From Nocardia carnea NBRC 14403 (GTDB taxonomy: Bacteria; Actinomycetota; Actinomycetes; Mycobacteriales; Mycobacteriaceae), in assembly GCF_000308515.1 (NCBI RefSeq), contig NZ_BAFV01000063.1:1-59652 (forward strand): a stretch of DNA of 59,652 nucleotides, given 5' to 3'. A program made the translations under genes and the position numbers. This document shows, piece by piece, positions 18,937-28,406 of this stretch. The notes beneath the pieces are model-generated. The model worked only from the letters and a program-made list of their open reading frames with translations, had not been told where the DNA came from and ran no database searches. How positions within the stretch are numbered: the first letter of the stretch is position 1; each line of letters opens with the position of its first letter.

Positions 18937-21170
18937 TGACCGTGCTGAACACCAACCATCCCCTGCCGTTCGACACCGTACTGGTCGCCAATCGCGGTGA
19001 GATCGCCGTCCGCGTCATCCGCACCTTGCGCACCATGGGCTTGCGGTCGGTGGCCGTGTACAGCGATGCCGACGCGCACGCCGCGCATGTGCAGGCCGCG
19101 GATATCGCGGTCCGGCTGGGACCGGCCGCGGCCCGCGACAGCTATCTGCATATCGACCGCATCGTGGATGCCGCCCGCCGCACCGGCGCCCGGGCCGTGC
19201 ATCCGGGATACGGATTCCTTTCCGAGAACGCCGCTTTCGCGGCCGCGCTGGATGCCGCCGGAATCGTGTTCCTCGGTCCGCCCGCGAAGGCGATCGAGGT
19301 CATGGGCGATAAGATCACCGCGAAGACCACGGTGTCCGCCTCGGGGGTGCCGGTGGTCCCGGGCATCGCCGAACCAGGTCTGACGGATGAGCAGCTCATC
19401 GCCGCCGCCATCGATATCGGCTATCCGGTATTGGTCAAACCGTCCGCGGGCGGCGGCGGCAAGGGTATGCGGCGGGTCGACGATCCCGCCGACCTGCCCG
19501 CCGCCCTGGTCAGCGCCCGGCGGGAGGCCGCTTCCGCGTTCGGTGACGACACTCTGTTCCTGGAACGGTTCGTCACCCGCCCGCGGCATATCGAGGTGCA
19601 GATCCTGGCCGATACCCACGGCACCGTGCTGCATCTGGGTGAACGCGAATGCAGTCTGCAGCGCCGGCATCAGAAGGTGATCGAGGAAGCACCTTCACCG
19701 TTGCTGGACGCCGAGACCCGCGCCCGGATCGGTGCGGCCGCCTGCGCCACCGCGCGCAGCGTGGACTATGTGGGCGCGGGCACGGTGGAATTCATCGTCT
19801 CCGCCGATCGCCCGGACGAGTTCTTCTTCATGGAGATGAACACCCGCCTGCAGGTGGAACATCCGGTGACCGAACTGGTCACCGGGTTCGATCTGGTGGA
19901 ATGCCAGGTCCGCATCGCCGCCGGGCAGCGGATCCGGCTGGAGCAGGACGATATCCGGATGCAGGGTCACGCGGTCGAGGCGCGGGTATACGCCGAGGAT
20001 CCGGGCCGCGGTTTCCTGCCGACGGGTGGCACCGTCCTCGATCTCCGGGAACCGGCGGGCCCGGGTGTTCGGGTGGACTCCGGGCTCGCGGTGGGCACGG
20101 TGGTGGGCAGCGATTACGACCCGATGCTCGCGAAGGTCATCGCACACGGTCCCGACCGCGCAGCCGCGCTGTCCGCGCTGGACCGGGCACTCGCCGAGAC
20201 CGCGGTACTCGGGGTGCGCACCAACACCGATTTCCTGCGTTTCCTGCTGGCCGATTCCGATGTGGTGGCGGGTCGCCTGGATACCGCGCTTCTGGACCGG
20301 CGGGCCGGCGATTTCGCGCCGGACCCGGTCTCCGACGAGGTTTTCGCGGCCGCCGCCGTATACCGCTGGCTGCGGCAGTGGCCGGCGGGACCGGCCGACC
20401 CGTGGTCCTACCCGACCGGGTGGCGGGTCGGGTCGGCCGCACCGATCCGGGTCCGGCTGGCCGGCGGCGATCGCACGGTGCACGTCTACCTCACAGGCAC
20501 CCCGGATTCGGCCGATCTACGCGTCGAGGACGCCGAACCGGTATCGGTGACAGCGGAACTGGGCCGGCCATCCGCAGGGCAGGCTTCCGGCGAATCCGTC
20601 CGCACGGTCACCCTCACCTTCGACGGCCTGCGGCGCAGTTACCGGGTCGCGGAATCGGACGGCACCCTCTGGGTGGCCGGGCCGGGCGGAGTCGCGGCGG
20701 TGCGGGAGCTGGCCGAGGAATCGGTCCGGGCCGACGCCGCCGCGGTGCACGATGCCGAGATCCGCAGCCCGATGCCCGGAACCGTGCTCGCAGTCGCCGC
20801 GGCGAGCGGCGCGACAGTGGCGGCCGGCGATCCGATCCTGGTGGTCGAGGCGATGAAAATGGAGCATTCGCTCACCGCACCGCTCACCGGCACGGTCGAG
20901 ATCCTGGTGGCGGCCGGCGCTTCGGTGCGGCTCGACGAGGTTCTCGCCCGCGTCCACGTCGAGCCCGGCGGAAACGAATCCGCGGGATCGGTCCCGGGAG
21001 CCGACGACGACCGATCAGCAGGGTCGGCGGCCGCGCCGGCTGCCATCGGTTCCACCGGGCCGGGCGGCACAGATCCCGCGTCCAGCACGGAAGCCGCCGG
21101 GTCCGCATCGGGCGCCGGGACAACCGGCCCCGCACGTTCCGCCGAATACATCGGTGCCGATCCCGAATGA
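18936..21170 (+). CDS. accA1: Acyl-CoA carboxylase alpha subunit (biotin carboxylase + BCCP), AccA1-type
   Basis: 744-residue biotin carboxylase/biotin carrier fusion. N-terminal VLVANRGEIAVRVIRTLRTMG; ATP-grasp KPSAGGGGKGMRRV near 170; EMNTRLQVEHPVTE near 300; and carrier motif VVEAMKMEHSLTAP, with biotinyl Lys near residue 640. AccD and this subunit would carboxylate methylcrotonoyl-CoA in leucine breakdown. Unusually, about 70 residues of Gly/Ser/Ala/Pro/Asp-rich sequence follow the carrier domain, where such proteins normally end (about 655-670 residues). The start overlaps the accD stop by one base, and the stop overlaps a mini-ORF (ATGA). Confidence 0.93.
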
Positions 21171-21256
21171 CCCCCACGGGATCGACGACCACAGCGCCGG
21201 CGCCGGACGACACGGCGACCCTGTACCACTCCGAGAACGAGAAGAGGCGAAGGTGA
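21167..21256 (+). CDS. 29-codon mini-ORF bridging accA1 and the acyl-CoA dehydrogenase gene
   Basis: The ATG overlaps the accA1 stop (ATGA) and the TGA overlaps the GTG start of the next gene (GTGA). The open frame thus spans exactly the 82-bp gap. Third codon positions are almost all G or C. The peptide begins MTPTGSTTTAPAPDDTATL and ends SENEKRRR, with no known domain. It may be a coupling device rather than a functional peptide. The downstream RBS (AGAGG) lies inside it. Confidence 0.35.
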   Translation: MTPTGSTTTAPAPDDTATLYHSENEKRRR

Positions 21257-22413
21257 GCGATTTCCTGTCCACCGGCACCCTGCCCGACCACTACCGCGAC
21301 CTCGCGCTGACCGTACGGGATTTCGCGAATCAGGTCGTCGCGCCCGTGGCGGCGAAACACGATGCCGAGCACAGTTTCCCGTACGAGGTCGTCTCCGGGA
21401 TGGCGAAGATGGGCCTGTTCGGGTTGCCGTTCCCCGAGGAGTATGGCGGGATGGGCGGCGACTATTTCGCGCTGTGCCTGGCCCTCGAAGAACTCGGCAA
21501 GATCGACCAGAGCGTTGCCATCACCCTGGAGGCCGGGGTTTCGCTGGGCGCCATGCCGGTCTACCGGTTCGGTGACGAGAAGCAGAAGCAGCAGTGGCTG
21601 CCCCGGCTCGCCAGTGGCGAGAATCTGGGCGCGTTCGGGCTCACCGAGCCGGGCGCGGGCAGCGATGCCGGCGGTACCCGAACCACCGCCGTCGAGGACG
21701 GTGACAGCTGGATCATCAACGGCAACAAGCAGTTCATCACCAACTCCGGCACCGATATCACCGCCCTGGTGACCGTGACCGCGGTAACCGGGCAGACCGG
21801 CGGCAAGAAGGAGATCTCCACGATCCTGGTGCCCGCCGGCACTCCCGGTTTCACCGCCGAGCCCGCCTACAACAAGGTCGGCTGGAACGCCTCGGACACC
21901 CATCCGCTGACGTTCACCGATGTCCGGGTGCCCAAGGAGAACCTATTAGGGGAACGCGGCCGCGGCTACGCCAACTTCCTGCGCATCCTGGACGAAGGCC
22001 GGATCGCCATCGCCGCGCTGTCGGTGGGTGCGGCCCAGGGATGTGTGGACGAATGTGTGCGCTACGCCGGTGAACGCGAGGCGTTCGGGCGGACGATCGG
22101 CAGCAACCAGGCGATCGCCTTCAAAATCGCCCGGATGGAAGCCCGCGCGCATACCGCCCGCACCGCCTACTACGACGCGGCTGCCCTCATGCTGGCCGGG
22201 AAACCCTTCAAGAAGCAGGCTTCCATCGCGAAACTGGTGGCCAGCGAGGCGGCGATGGACAACGCCCGGGATGCCACCCAGATCTTCGGCGGCTACGGGT
22301 TCATGAACGAATACCCGGTGGCGCGCCACTATCGCGACAGCAAGATCCTGGAAATCGGCGAGGGCACCACGGAAGTACAACTGATGCTGATCGGACGGGA
22401 GCTCGGGCTGTGA
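21253..22413 (+). CDS. Acyl-CoA dehydrogenase, branched/short-chain type (FadE19-like)
   Basis: 386-residue FAD-dependent acyl-CoA dehydrogenase, alpha-beta oxidising a branched short-chain acyl-CoA (probably isovaleryl- or 2-methylbutyryl-CoA). Motifs: LGAFGLTEPGAGSDAGG (flavin/substrate loop), GNKQFITNSG, REAFGRTIGSNQAIAFKIA, QIFGGYGFMNEYPVARHYRD and EIGEGTTEVQ. The Glu in GEGT is the usual short/medium-chain catalytic base; true isovaleryl-CoA dehydrogenases have Gly/Ala there and use another Glu, so the exact substrate is open. GTG at 21253. Same order as accD1-accA1-fadE19-maoC in M. tuberculosis. Confidence 0.92.
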   Translation: MSDFLSTGTLPDHYRDLALTVRDFANQVVAPVAAKHDAEHSFPYEVVSGMAKMGLFGLPFPEEYGGMGGDYFALCLALEELGKIDQSVAITLEAGVSLGAMPVYRFGDEKQKQQWLPRLASGENLGAFGLTEPGAGSDAGGTRTTAVEDGDSWIINGNKQFITNSGTDITALVTVTAVTGQTGGKKEISTILVPAGTPGFTAEPAYNKVGWNASDTHPLTFTDVRVPKENLLGERGRGYANFLRILDEGRIAIAALSVGAAQGCVDECVRYAGEREAFGRTIGSNQAIAFKIARMEARAHTARTAYYDAAALMLAGKPFKKQASIAKLVASEAAMDNARDATQIFGGYGFMNEYPVARHYRDSKILEIGEGTTEVQLMLIGRELGL

Positions 22414-22940
22414 GCAGCGAGGACAAGATCACCAAAAATGTCGAGCACGACACCACCGGCCTGAAAAGGGTCGTACAGTCCGGTCTGTGGTTCGAGGAAT
22501 TGGAAACCGGTGTGCTCTACGAGCACCGGCCCGGCCGGACCATGACCGAAACCGACAACGTGCTGTTCAGCACCCTGACCATGAACAACCAGGGTCTGCA
22601 CATCGACAAGGCCTACAGCGACGCCCAGGAACCGTTCCACGAGCGGCTGGTGAACTCGCTGTTCACCCTGGGCACGATGGTCGGGCTGGCGGTCGCGCAC
22701 CTCACCCAGGGCACCACGGTCGCCAACCTCGGTTTCGAGGAGGTGAAGTTCCCGGCACCCCTGTTCCACGGCGACACCATCTACGTCGAAACCGTGGTCC
22801 TGAAGAAACGCGAATCGAAGAGCCGGCCCGGCCAGGGAGTGGTCACGTTCCGGCATGTGGCGCGCAACCAGCACGGCGCCATCGTGGGTATCGCCGTACG
22901 GCACGCCATGATCCGGATGCGTCCGGCGGAGCAGGCATGA
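22410..22940 (+). CDS. MaoC-like hydratase/dehydratase
   Basis: 176-residue hotdog-fold protein, probable enoyl-CoA hydratase of this pathway (hydration of methylglutaconyl-CoA or a related enoyl-CoA). The hydratase-like segment is TMNNQGLHIDKAYSDAQ, with the His-x-Asp pair, followed by LVNSLFTLGTMVGL and GDTIYVETVVLKKRESKSRPGQGVVTF. GTG start at 22410 overlaps the dehydrogenase stop (GTGA). Orthologous in position to Rv2499c of M. tuberculosis. Confidence 0.88.
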   Translation: MSSEDKITKNVEHDTTGLKRVVQSGLWFEELETGVLYEHRPGRTMTETDNVLFSTLTMNNQGLHIDKAYSDAQEPFHERLVNSLFTLGTMVGLAVAHLTQGTTVANLGFEEVKFPAPLFHGDTIYVETVVLKKRESKSRPGQGVVTFRHVARNQHGAIVGIAVRHAMIRMRPAEQA

Positions 22941-22987
22941 ACCCGCGCACCGCCGGGGCCGGTACGCGCAGGAGGACAGTCCGATGA
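22937..22987 (+). CDS. 16-codon mini-ORF bridging maoC and citE
   Basis: MNPRTAGAGTRRRTVR. Its ATG overlaps the maoC stop (ATGA) and its TGA overlaps the citE ATG (ATGA), so it fills the gap exactly. The RBS AGGAGG for citE lies within it. Probably a translational coupling element; a functional peptide is doubtful. Confidence 0.3.
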   Translation: MNPRTAGAGTRRRTVR

Positions 22988-23814
22988 CCGATCCCACCGG
23001 CTGGGAACCCGCCGGCCCGGCATGGCTTTTCTGCCCGGCCGACCGTCCGGAGCGTTACCGCAAGGCCGCCGACGCCGCGGACGTGGTGATCCTCGATCTC
23101 GAGGACGGTGTCGCACCGGCCGACAAACCCGCCGCCCGCACGGCCCTCACCGAAACCCCGCTCGACCCCGCCACCACCGTGGTGCGGGTCAATCCGGCCG
23201 GCACCGCCGACCACAACCTGGACCTACAGGCCCTGCGCGGCACCGAGTACCGGCTGATCATGCTGCCGAAAACCGAATCCGCCGAACAGGTATCCGGCCT
23301 CACCGGGTACGAGGTTTTCGCGCTCATCGAATCCCCGGTGGGTGCGCTGGCCATCGAATCGATAGCCGCCGCACCCAACACCCTGGGCGTGATGTGCGGG
23401 GTCGAGGACCTCGTCGCCGCCATGGGCGGTACCGGTACCCGGCGCGCCGACGGCAGCTACCGGGACGTGGCACGGCATCTGCGCAGCACCGGCCTGCTCG
23501 CCGCGAAGGCATACCGGCGGCTCGCCCTGGACATGGTGTACTTGAACATCCGCGACCTGGACGGTTTGCGCGCCGAAGCCGAAGACGCGGTGGCCGTGGG
23601 TTTCGATATCAAGGTCGCCATCCACCCCTCCCAGATCCCGGTGATCCGCGCGGCCTACGCCCCCTCCGAGGCCGAGGTGGCGTGGGCGCAGGGGGTACTC
23701 GCCGCCGCCCCGAACCACCGCGGAGTCTTCACCTACGAGGGCCGGATGGTGGATTCCCCACTACTCCGCCATGCCGAGCAGATACTGCAGCGAGCCGGAA
23801 AAGCAGGAGGTTGA
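22984..23814 (+). CDS. HpcH/HpaI-type (CitE-like) beta-hydroxyacyl-CoA lyase
   Basis: 276-residue TIM-barrel lyase of the CitE-like family. Motifs: WLFCPADRPERYRKA, VVILDLEDGVAP (Mg2+ site), FALIESPVGALAIESIA, MCGVEDLVAAMGGTG and KVAIHPSQIPVI. The M. tuberculosis counterpart in the same operon, Rv2498c, is a beta-hydroxyacyl-CoA lyase; here it could cleave HMG-CoA to acetoacetate and acetyl-CoA, replacing a classical HMG-CoA lyase, which is absent nearby. That role is inferred from context. ATG at 22984 with AGGAGG upstream. Confidence 0.88.
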   Translation: MTDPTGWEPAGPAWLFCPADRPERYRKAADAADVVILDLEDGVAPADKPAARTALTETPLDPATTVVRVNPAGTADHNLDLQALRGTEYRLIMLPKTESAEQVSGLTGYEVFALIESPVGALAIESIAAAPNTLGVMCGVEDLVAAMGGTGTRRADGSYRDVARHLRSTGLLAAKAYRRLALDMVYLNIRDLDGLRAEAEDAVAVGFDIKVAIHPSQIPVIRAAYAPSEAEVAWAQGVLAAAPNHRGVFTYEGRMVDSPLLRHAEQILQRAGKAGG

Positions 23815-23818
23815 CGCG

Positions 23819-25762
23819 GTGGAACCACAGTGGGTCCCCAGCGCACGTGATATCGCTGATGCCCGGGTCACGGATTTCGCCCGCTTCGTCGAAACACGAA
23901 CGGGCACCGAGTTACCGGACTATCACGGCCTGTGGCGTTGGTCGGTGGACAATATCGCCGATTTCTGGGCAGCGCTCTGGGATTACTTCGATCTCGGGCC
24001 CGTCGCGGGCGAAGTACTGGCCCGGCCCGATATGCCGGGGGCGCAATGGTTTCCCGGGACCACCCTGAACTATGTGGATCGGGTGATCGCGCAGGCCCGC
24101 ACCGACCGGCCGGCGATAGTGCAGGTCACGGAGGGGTCCGAGGGCGTCATCGAAACCTCCTGGGCCGAACTGCTCGCCGGAGTGGCCGCATTCGCACGGA
24201 CGCTGCGTGAATTGGGTGTCCGGCCCGGCGACCGGGTGATCGGTTATCTGCCGAATACCACCGAGACCGTGATCGCCTTCCTGGGCACCGCGGCGGTCGG
24301 TGCGGTATGGAGCGCGTGTGGCCAGGACTATTCGGCCAAAGCCGCCCTGGACCGGCTCGGCCAGCTGGAGCCCACTGTTCTGGTCACCGCCGACGGCTAC
24401 CGTTACGGCGGTAAAGCACACGACAAGAGCGCCGATATCGCCGCGCTGCGCGCCGGGCTGGACACCCTGCGCGCCACCGTCGTGGTCTCCCGGCTGGGAA
24501 TCGAGATCCCCGACAGCACACCGTGGTCGGTGGCCGCCGATTCGGCCGGGCACACCCTCCCGGAAACCGAAGCGGTCGATTTCTCGCACCCCCTGTGGAT
24601 CGTCTTCTCCTCGGGCACCACCGGGCTGCCCAAGGGAATCGTGCACGGCCACGGCGGGGTAGTGCTGGAACACCTCAAAGCCGTTGCTCTGCAATCCGAT
24701 ATCGGACTCGACGACACCTTCTTCTGGTACACCAGCCCGAGCTGGATGATGTGGAATTTCCAGATCGCCGGACTGCTCGCCGGCGCCACCATCGTCTGCT
24801 ACGACGGCAGCCCCGCCCATCCGCGACCCGACACCCTCTGGGAGATCGCGGCCCGTACCGGCACAACGGTGCTCGGCACCAGCCCGGGCTACGTTCTGGG
24901 CTGTATCAAGGCGGATTCGGTACCCGCGATCGATCACGACCTCTCCGCGCTGCGACTCATCGGAATCACCGGTTCCTCGCTCCCACCCGCCTCCTCCGTG
25001 TGGTTGCACGAGAACGCCGGCGGAGTCCCCGTCGCCTCCATCAGCGGCGGTACCGATGTGGTGTCGGCGTTCGCCGGTGGGGTGCGCACCGTCCCGGTAT
25101 GGCCGGGTGAGCTGTCGGCACCGTATCTGGGAGTCGCGCTGGATGCCTACGACGAGGCCGGGCAGCCGGTACGCGATGAGGTCGGCGAACTGGTGGTCAC
25201 GGCACCCATGCCGTCCATGCCGATCCGTTTCTGGCGCGACCCCGACGGCACCCGCTACCACGACGCCTACTTCGACACCTATCCCGGCGTATGGCGCCAC
25301 GGCGACTGGATCACCCGCACCGGCCACGGCAGCGTGGTGGTGCACGGCCGCTCCGATTCCACCCTCAACCGCCACGGCATCCGGATGGGCAGCGCCGATA
25401 TCTACCAGGCGGTGGAACGGCTCCCCGAGATCAGCGAAGCCCTGGTCATCGGCGCGGAACAGCCCGACGGCGGCTACTGGATGCCGCTGTTCGTCGTCCT
25501 GGCCCCCGGCGCCGAACTCACCGACGACCTGCGCGACCGGATCAAGGAGGTGATCCGCACCGAGGTCTCCCCGCGCCACGTCCCCGACGAGATCCTGGCC
25601 GCTCCCGCCGTCCCGCACACCCGCACCGGTAAGAAACTCGAGGTGCCGATCAAACGCCTGTTCCAGGGCGCCGATCCCGCGCGGGTGGTGGAACGCAGCG
25701 CCGTCGACGATCCCGCGCTACTCGACTGGTACAGCGGTATCCGCCCACCCGCCGGCCGCTGA
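23819..25762 (+). CDS. Acetoacetyl-CoA synthetase (acetoacetate-CoA ligase)
   Basis: 647-residue adenylate-forming ligase activating acetoacetate to acetoacetyl-CoA with ATP. Motifs: LWIVFSSGTTGLPKGIVHGHGGV (AMP-binding P-loop), YTSPSWMMWNFQIAGLLAGATIVCYDG, ISGGTDVVSAF, and the C-terminal TRTGKKLEVPIKRLFQG with the catalytic Lys. WVPSARDIADARVTDFARF is the family N-terminus. It closes the operon, capturing the acetoacetate released by the lyase. GTG at 23819 lies four bases after the citE stop, with AGGAGG eight bases upstream. Confidence 0.92.
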   Translation: MEPQWVPSARDIADARVTDFARFVETRTGTELPDYHGLWRWSVDNIADFWAALWDYFDLGPVAGEVLARPDMPGAQWFPGTTLNYVDRVIAQARTDRPAIVQVTEGSEGVIETSWAELLAGVAAFARTLRELGVRPGDRVIGYLPNTTETVIAFLGTAAVGAVWSACGQDYSAKAALDRLGQLEPTVLVTADGYRYGGKAHDKSADIAALRAGLDTLRATVVVSRLGIEIPDSTPWSVAADSAGHTLPETEAVDFSHPLWIVFSSGTTGLPKGIVHGHGGVVLEHLKAVALQSDIGLDDTFFWYTSPSWMMWNFQIAGLLAGATIVCYDGSPAHPRPDTLWEIAARTGTTVLGTSPGYVLGCIKADSVPAIDHDLSALRLIGITGSSLPPASSVWLHENAGGVPVASISGGTDVVSAFAGGVRTVPVWPGELSAPYLGVALDAYDEAGQPVRDEVGELVVTAPMPSMPIRFWRDPDGTRYHDAYFDTYPGVWRHGDWITRTGHGSVVVHGRSDSTLNRHGIRMGSADIYQAVERLPEISEALVIGAEQPDGGYWMPLFVVLAPGAELTDDLRDRIKEVIRTEVSPRHVPDEILAAPAVPHTRTGKKLEVPIKRLFQGADPARVVERSAVDDPALLDWYSGIRPPAGR

Positions 25763-25884
25763 CCACACCAAAATGCGCCGCCGGGACCGCTGCGCGAACT
25801 AGCCTGATCTGAGCTGATCCACCAAGCAAAGCCCGCTCCACCTGTACGCACACAGTCGTTCGGCTCAGGAGAGGACAGGCAGCT

Positions 25885-26925
25885 ATGAAGGCTCTGCAGC
25901 ATGTGGCCGTCGGTGCGGAACCGGAGGTCCGCGACATTCCCACCCCCGAGCCCGGCCCCGGCGAGGTACTGCTCCGGGTGACCGCGGCCGGGGTATGCCA
26001 TTCCGACGATTTCGTCATGAACAACCCGCCGGAGAACTTCGGTATCGAGCTCCCGCTGACCCTCGGGCACGAGGGGGCCGGGGAGGTCGCGGCGGTCGGC
26101 GCGGGAGTCCGGGGGATCGATATCGGAACGAATGCCGTGGTCTATGGGCCGTGGGGTTGCGGTAACTGCCGGTTCTGTGCGCAGGGCCGGGAAAACTACT
26201 GTTCCCGCGCGGCCGAGCTGCGCATTCTCCCGCCCGGTCTCGGCGCACCGGGTGCCATCGCCGAGTATCTGATCGTCGATTCGCCCCGCCACCTGGTGCC
26301 GATCGGTGATCTCGACCCCGTGGCCACCGTGCCGCTCACCGACGCCGGTCTCACTCCCTACCACGCGATCAAACGTTCGCTGGGCAAACTGCGGCCGGGC
26401 TCGTGGACCGTGGTGATCGGCAGCGGTGGCCTCGGCCATGTCGCCATCCAGCTGTTGCGGCATCTGACTTCCACGCGGGTGATCGCCTTGGATGTCAACG
26501 ACGAGAAGCTGGACTTCGCGCGGTCGGTGGGCGCCCACGAGGCCGTACTGTCGGACGCGAACGCCGCCGGGAATGTCCGTAAGATCACCGGCCCGGCCGG
26601 GGCGAGCCTGGTACTCGACTTCGTCGGCTTCCAGCCCACCATCGATACGGCGATGGCGGTGGCGGGCGTGGATTCCGATGTGACCATCGTCGGTCTCGGT
26701 GACGGTAAATCGGGCGCGCGGATCGGTTTCGGCGTCAGCCCGTACGAGGCGACCGCCACCGCGCCGTACTGGGGCGCCCGCGCCGAACTGATCGAGCTCA
26801 TCGATCTGGCGCACGACGGCGTCTTCGATATCGCCGTCGAACGGTTTTCCCTGGACGAAGCGCCGGAGGCCTACCGCCGGCTCGCCGCCGGAACCCTGCG
26901 CGGGCGGGCGGTGATCGTGCCGTAA
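25885..26925 (+). CDS. Zinc-dependent medium-chain alcohol dehydrogenase
   Basis: 346-residue NAD(P)-dependent alcohol dehydrogenase. Catalytic zinc ligands are Cys38 (GVCHSDD) and His62-Glu63 (GHEGAGEV). Four Cys in CGNCRFCAQGRENYC form the structural zinc lobe. The Rossmann motif is VVIGSGGLGHVAIQLLRHL. It resembles actinobacterial AdhA/AdhP-like enzymes; the alcohol substrate is unknown. Start ATG at 25885, preceded by GGAGAGG. It has its own 122-bp upstream region, so it is probably separate from the leucine operon. Confidence 0.9.
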   Translation: MKALQHVAVGAEPEVRDIPTPEPGPGEVLLRVTAAGVCHSDDFVMNNPPENFGIELPLTLGHEGAGEVAAVGAGVRGIDIGTNAVVYGPWGCGNCRFCAQGRENYCSRAAELRILPPGLGAPGAIAEYLIVDSPRHLVPIGDLDPVATVPLTDAGLTPYHAIKRSLGKLRPGSWTVVIGSGGLGHVAIQLLRHLTSTRVIALDVNDEKLDFARSVGAHEAVLSDANAAGNVRKITGPAGASLVLDFVGFQPTIDTAMAVAGVDSDVTIVGLGDGKSGARIGFGVSPYEATATAPYWGARAELIELIDLAHDGVFDIAVERFSLDEAPEAYRRLAAGTLRGRAVIVP

Positions 26926-26949
26926 CCAGCACCGAGCAGCATCAACCAC

Positions 26950-26985
26950 CGAGTTCGCGACAGGCCACCGCCCGTCGCGAACTCG
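26950..26985 (+). terminator. Hairpin after the alcohol dehydrogenase gene
   Basis: CGAGTTCGCGAC (26950-26961) pairs perfectly with GTCGCGAACTCG (26974-26985) across a 12-base loop, 24 bases after the stop codon. No T-run. Confidence 0.65.
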
Positions 26986-27081
26986 CCCACCGGCGGTACG
27001 CGCGGCCCGAGCAGGGCGGAATACCTCCCTGACCGGGGGTGCGGGACATGGATGCCGGTCGGCCGACGATAGGATTACGGG

Positions 27082-28386
27082 ATGAGCGTCGACAACAGCC
27101 GGGCCCGGCCGTCCACGCCCGCGGTGCGCGTGCGCGGCCGCGACGACCTGGCCGGAGACGGCGCCGACGCCCGCAAGAACACGGGGGATCTCCCCGCGCG
27201 CCCGGTGCGGCGCCGGCCGAAGAACCGGCGGGCGCAGATCGCCGCCGCGGCGGCCAACGCCTTCGGATCCCTCGGCTACCACGGCGTGAGCATGGAGGAT
27301 ATCGCCGGCGGCCTGGGGATCAGTTCGGCCGCACTGTACCGGCATTATCCGAGCAAGTACGCGCTGTTCCAGGAGGAATCGCTGCGGGTCGGCCGGGCGA
27401 TGGCCGAATCCGTCCGGTTGCCGGCCGCCGCCGCGGACCTGCCACCGCAGCAGGCGCTGCAACAGGTCCTCGAGGCGTTGAGCGCGGTCACCGTCGCCAA
27501 TCGGGCCAGTGTCGCGCTGGTGCGCTGGGAGGGTCGCTATCTGGAGCCGGCGGATCGAGAGGTCCGCGCCGAGCAGCAGAAAGCGGTGCTGGATGCCTTG
27601 GAGGGCCGGCTCGCCGCGTACTCCCCCGGGCTACGCAACGGCGACCGCAAGGTGCTGGCGATATCGCTGCTGTCGGCTATCACGAGCATTGCCGATCACC
27701 ATGCGGCACTACCCAACAAACCGCTTGTGGCCCTGCTGGTTTCGATCTGCACCGGCCTTGCCGATGTCACCCTGCCACCACCGGTGGACACCGCGCCCGC
27801 ACCGCCGGTGGAAATACCGGAATCGTTCAAACACGAACTGCTGCTGCGCAAAGGCGTGGAACTGTTCCACGCCCGCGGCTATCCCAATGTGAGTGTGGAG
27901 GATATCGCCACTGCCGCGGGGCTTTCCGCGGCCTCGGCGGTGTACCGCTTCTATCGCGGTAAGAGCGATCTGCTCACTGCCGCGTTCCGGCGCGCAGCCG
28001 AACGGGTATCGAGTGCCATCGGCCCGGCTGTGGCATCCGCCGCCGGCCCCCGGGAGGCGCTGGATTCGCTGATCGACCAGTATGTCGCCGGTTCGTTCGC
28101 CGAACGGGAACTCACCTTCGTGTACTACACGGAGTTCCAGCACGTCCCCGCCGAGGAACGCGCCGCGCTGCGTAACGTTCAGCGGCTCAGCGTGGACGAA
28201 TGGGCCCGGCTGGTACGCCAGGTCCGGCCCGATCTGTCCGGTCCGCAGGCGCGGTTCCTGGTACACGCTGCCTTCGCCCTGGTCGTCGACCTCGGACGAT
28301 CCTTCGGCACCGTCCCCATCGCCTCCCAGGAACGGGTCACGCTGCTCATGCAGACCGTCCTCTACGGCCGCCCCGGCGCAAACTGA
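27082..28386 (+). CDS. Tandem two-domain TetR regulator, Mce3R-like
   Basis: 434-residue protein with two complete TetR units. The first helix-turn-helix is HGVSMEDIAGGLGISSAALYRHYPSKYALF (about 72-101); the second is PNVSVEDIATAAGLSAASAVYRFYRGKSDLL (about 268-298). Each is followed by a helical regulatory half. This is the architecture of Mce3R of M. tuberculosis, a repressor of mce3 and lipid-metabolism genes that binds DNA with both domains. It lies tail to tail with the last gene of an mce operon, so control of that operon would have to act in trans at its distal promoter. Start ATG at 27082; an Arg-rich disordered N-terminus of about 50 residues precedes domain 1. Confidence 0.87.
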   Translation: MSVDNSRARPSTPAVRVRGRDDLAGDGADARKNTGDLPARPVRRRPKNRRAQIAAAAANAFGSLGYHGVSMEDIAGGLGISSAALYRHYPSKYALFQEESLRVGRAMAESVRLPAAAADLPPQQALQQVLEALSAVTVANRASVALVRWEGRYLEPADREVRAEQQKAVLDALEGRLAAYSPGLRNGDRKVLAISLLSAITSIADHHAALPNKPLVALLVSICTGLADVTLPPPVDTAPAPPVEIPESFKHELLLRKGVELFHARGYPNVSVEDIATAAGLSAASAVYRFYRGKSDLLTAAFRRAAERVSSAIGPAVASAAGPREALDSLIDQYVAGSFAERELTFVYYTEFQHVPAEERAALRNVQRLSVDEWARLVRQVRPDLSGPQARFLVHAAFALVVDLGRSFGTVPIASQERVTLLMQTVLYGRPGAN

Positions 28387-28406
28387 GCCGGGCCGGGGCG
28401 CCGCGT

